6,224 nt of DNA from Candidatus Omnitrophota bacterium (lineage in GTDB: Bacteria; Omnitrophota; Omnitrophia; Omnitrophales; Danuiimicrobiaceae). A program made the translations under genes and the position numbers. This document shows positions 6,005 to 6,224 of this stretch, one piece after another (the stretch's first letter is position 1; the number at the start of each line of letters is the position of its first letter). The DNA lies in the NCBI GenBank assembly GCA_016206955.1, contig JACQQO010000094.1:1-6224 (forward strand), given 5' to 3'. The notes beneath the pieces were generated by a model. That model worked only from the letters and a program-made list of their open reading frames with translations. It was not told the origin of the DNA and did not search any database.

Positions 6005-6224
6005 GTGAAGAGACATCAACTTAGAGTGACAGTGTGCGTCGGTTTTTTTTGCGCCATGACCGCCCTTTCTCTTTCCAGCTGCAATAAAGCCTCCTATCCC
6101 CCAGACAAAGTGGCAAGCGCTATTAAAGAAATCTGCAGCAGGGAGTACAAGATAGAAAATGTGGAAGTTAAATTCGCCGGCAAAACCGTCGGCGTGTTCC
6201 TTCCTTTGAAAAAACTATTTACCA
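6005..6224 (+). CDS. Lipoprotein of unknown function, 3' end outside the window (first 73 aa)
   Basis: From GTG 6005 the frame stays open to the right edge. The product begins MKRHQLR, followed by a hydrophobic core and the lipobox L23-S24-S25-C26, a classic lipoprotein signal peptide. Later in-frame GTG codons at 6026 and 6032 would remove the positive n-region, so 6005 is the better start although it has no Shine-Dalgarno site. The visible mature part has a helix-like stretch (34-48) with Cys44, then KIENVEVKFAGKTVGVFLPL (49-68), which alternates like beta strands. I recall similar short lipoproteins with an 'Y-I-[DE]-V... vYLPL' pattern in uncultivated bacteria, with no known role. It is probably reached by read-through of the terminator before it, as no promoter is seen between 5945 and 6005. 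Confidence 0.75.
   Translation, partial: MKRHQLRVTVCVGFFCAMTALSLSSCNKASYPPDKVASAIKEICSREYKIENVEVKFAGKTVGVFLPLKKLFT

Noticed and set aside
1..6224. CRISPR arrays, tRNA or rRNA genes, complete insertion sequences, phage or defence genes
   Set aside because: No regularly spaced repeats, no tRNA cloverleaf and no transposase or integrase product was seen on either strand. The only mobile-type signal is the palindrome in uvrA.

Overview
This 6.2 kb window is all + strand and reads as a bacterial chromosome segment with dense coding. It holds, in order: the 3' end (or all) of a staphylococcal-nuclease-like (SNase) gene, a small lipoprotein gene, a full-length UvrA-family ABC ATPase gene, a small secreted acidic protein gene, an FtsH-family membrane AAA+ zinc metalloprotease gene, and the 5' end of another lipoprotein gene that runs off the right edge. 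Two lipoboxes, one Sec-type signal peptide and a membrane protease suggest a cell with an outer membrane. ATG, GTG and TTG starts are all used with the standard code. The sequences of the nuclease-like, lipoprotein, UvrA-like and FtsH-like genes recall uncultivated Omnitrophota/PVC-related or deltaproteobacterial genomes. That placement is from memory and is weak.

Layout: the SNase gene ends at 354. A sigma70-like promoter (374-402) sits over a short inverted repeat and should drive the lipoprotein gene (434-850). A strong hairpin terminator (876-907) follows, and its U-tract runs almost directly into the uvrA start at 913, leaving no room for a promoter or Shine-Dalgarno site. After uvrA there is an A/T-rich terminator-like repeat, then a promoter and the secreted-protein gene (3843-4199). 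The ftsH-like gene (4275-5945) has its own good promoter and ends in a second strong terminator. That U-tract again runs straight into the start codon of the next gene (GTG at 6005).

How the genes work together: there is no obvious single pathway. UvrA is DNA damage recognition, FtsH is membrane protein quality control, and the small exported proteins are unassigned. The promoters suggest three transcription units: lipoprotein with read-through into uvrA, the secreted protein, and ftsH with read-through into the last lipoprotein.

The most striking signal is a roughly 73-bp imperfect palindrome inside uvrA (2680-2752), in the linker between the two ABC halves. It reads through in frame and accounts for the roughly 22 extra residues there relative to E. 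coli UvrA. It looks like a palindromic mobile element that became coding sequence. I found no wholly new multi-gene system in the window.
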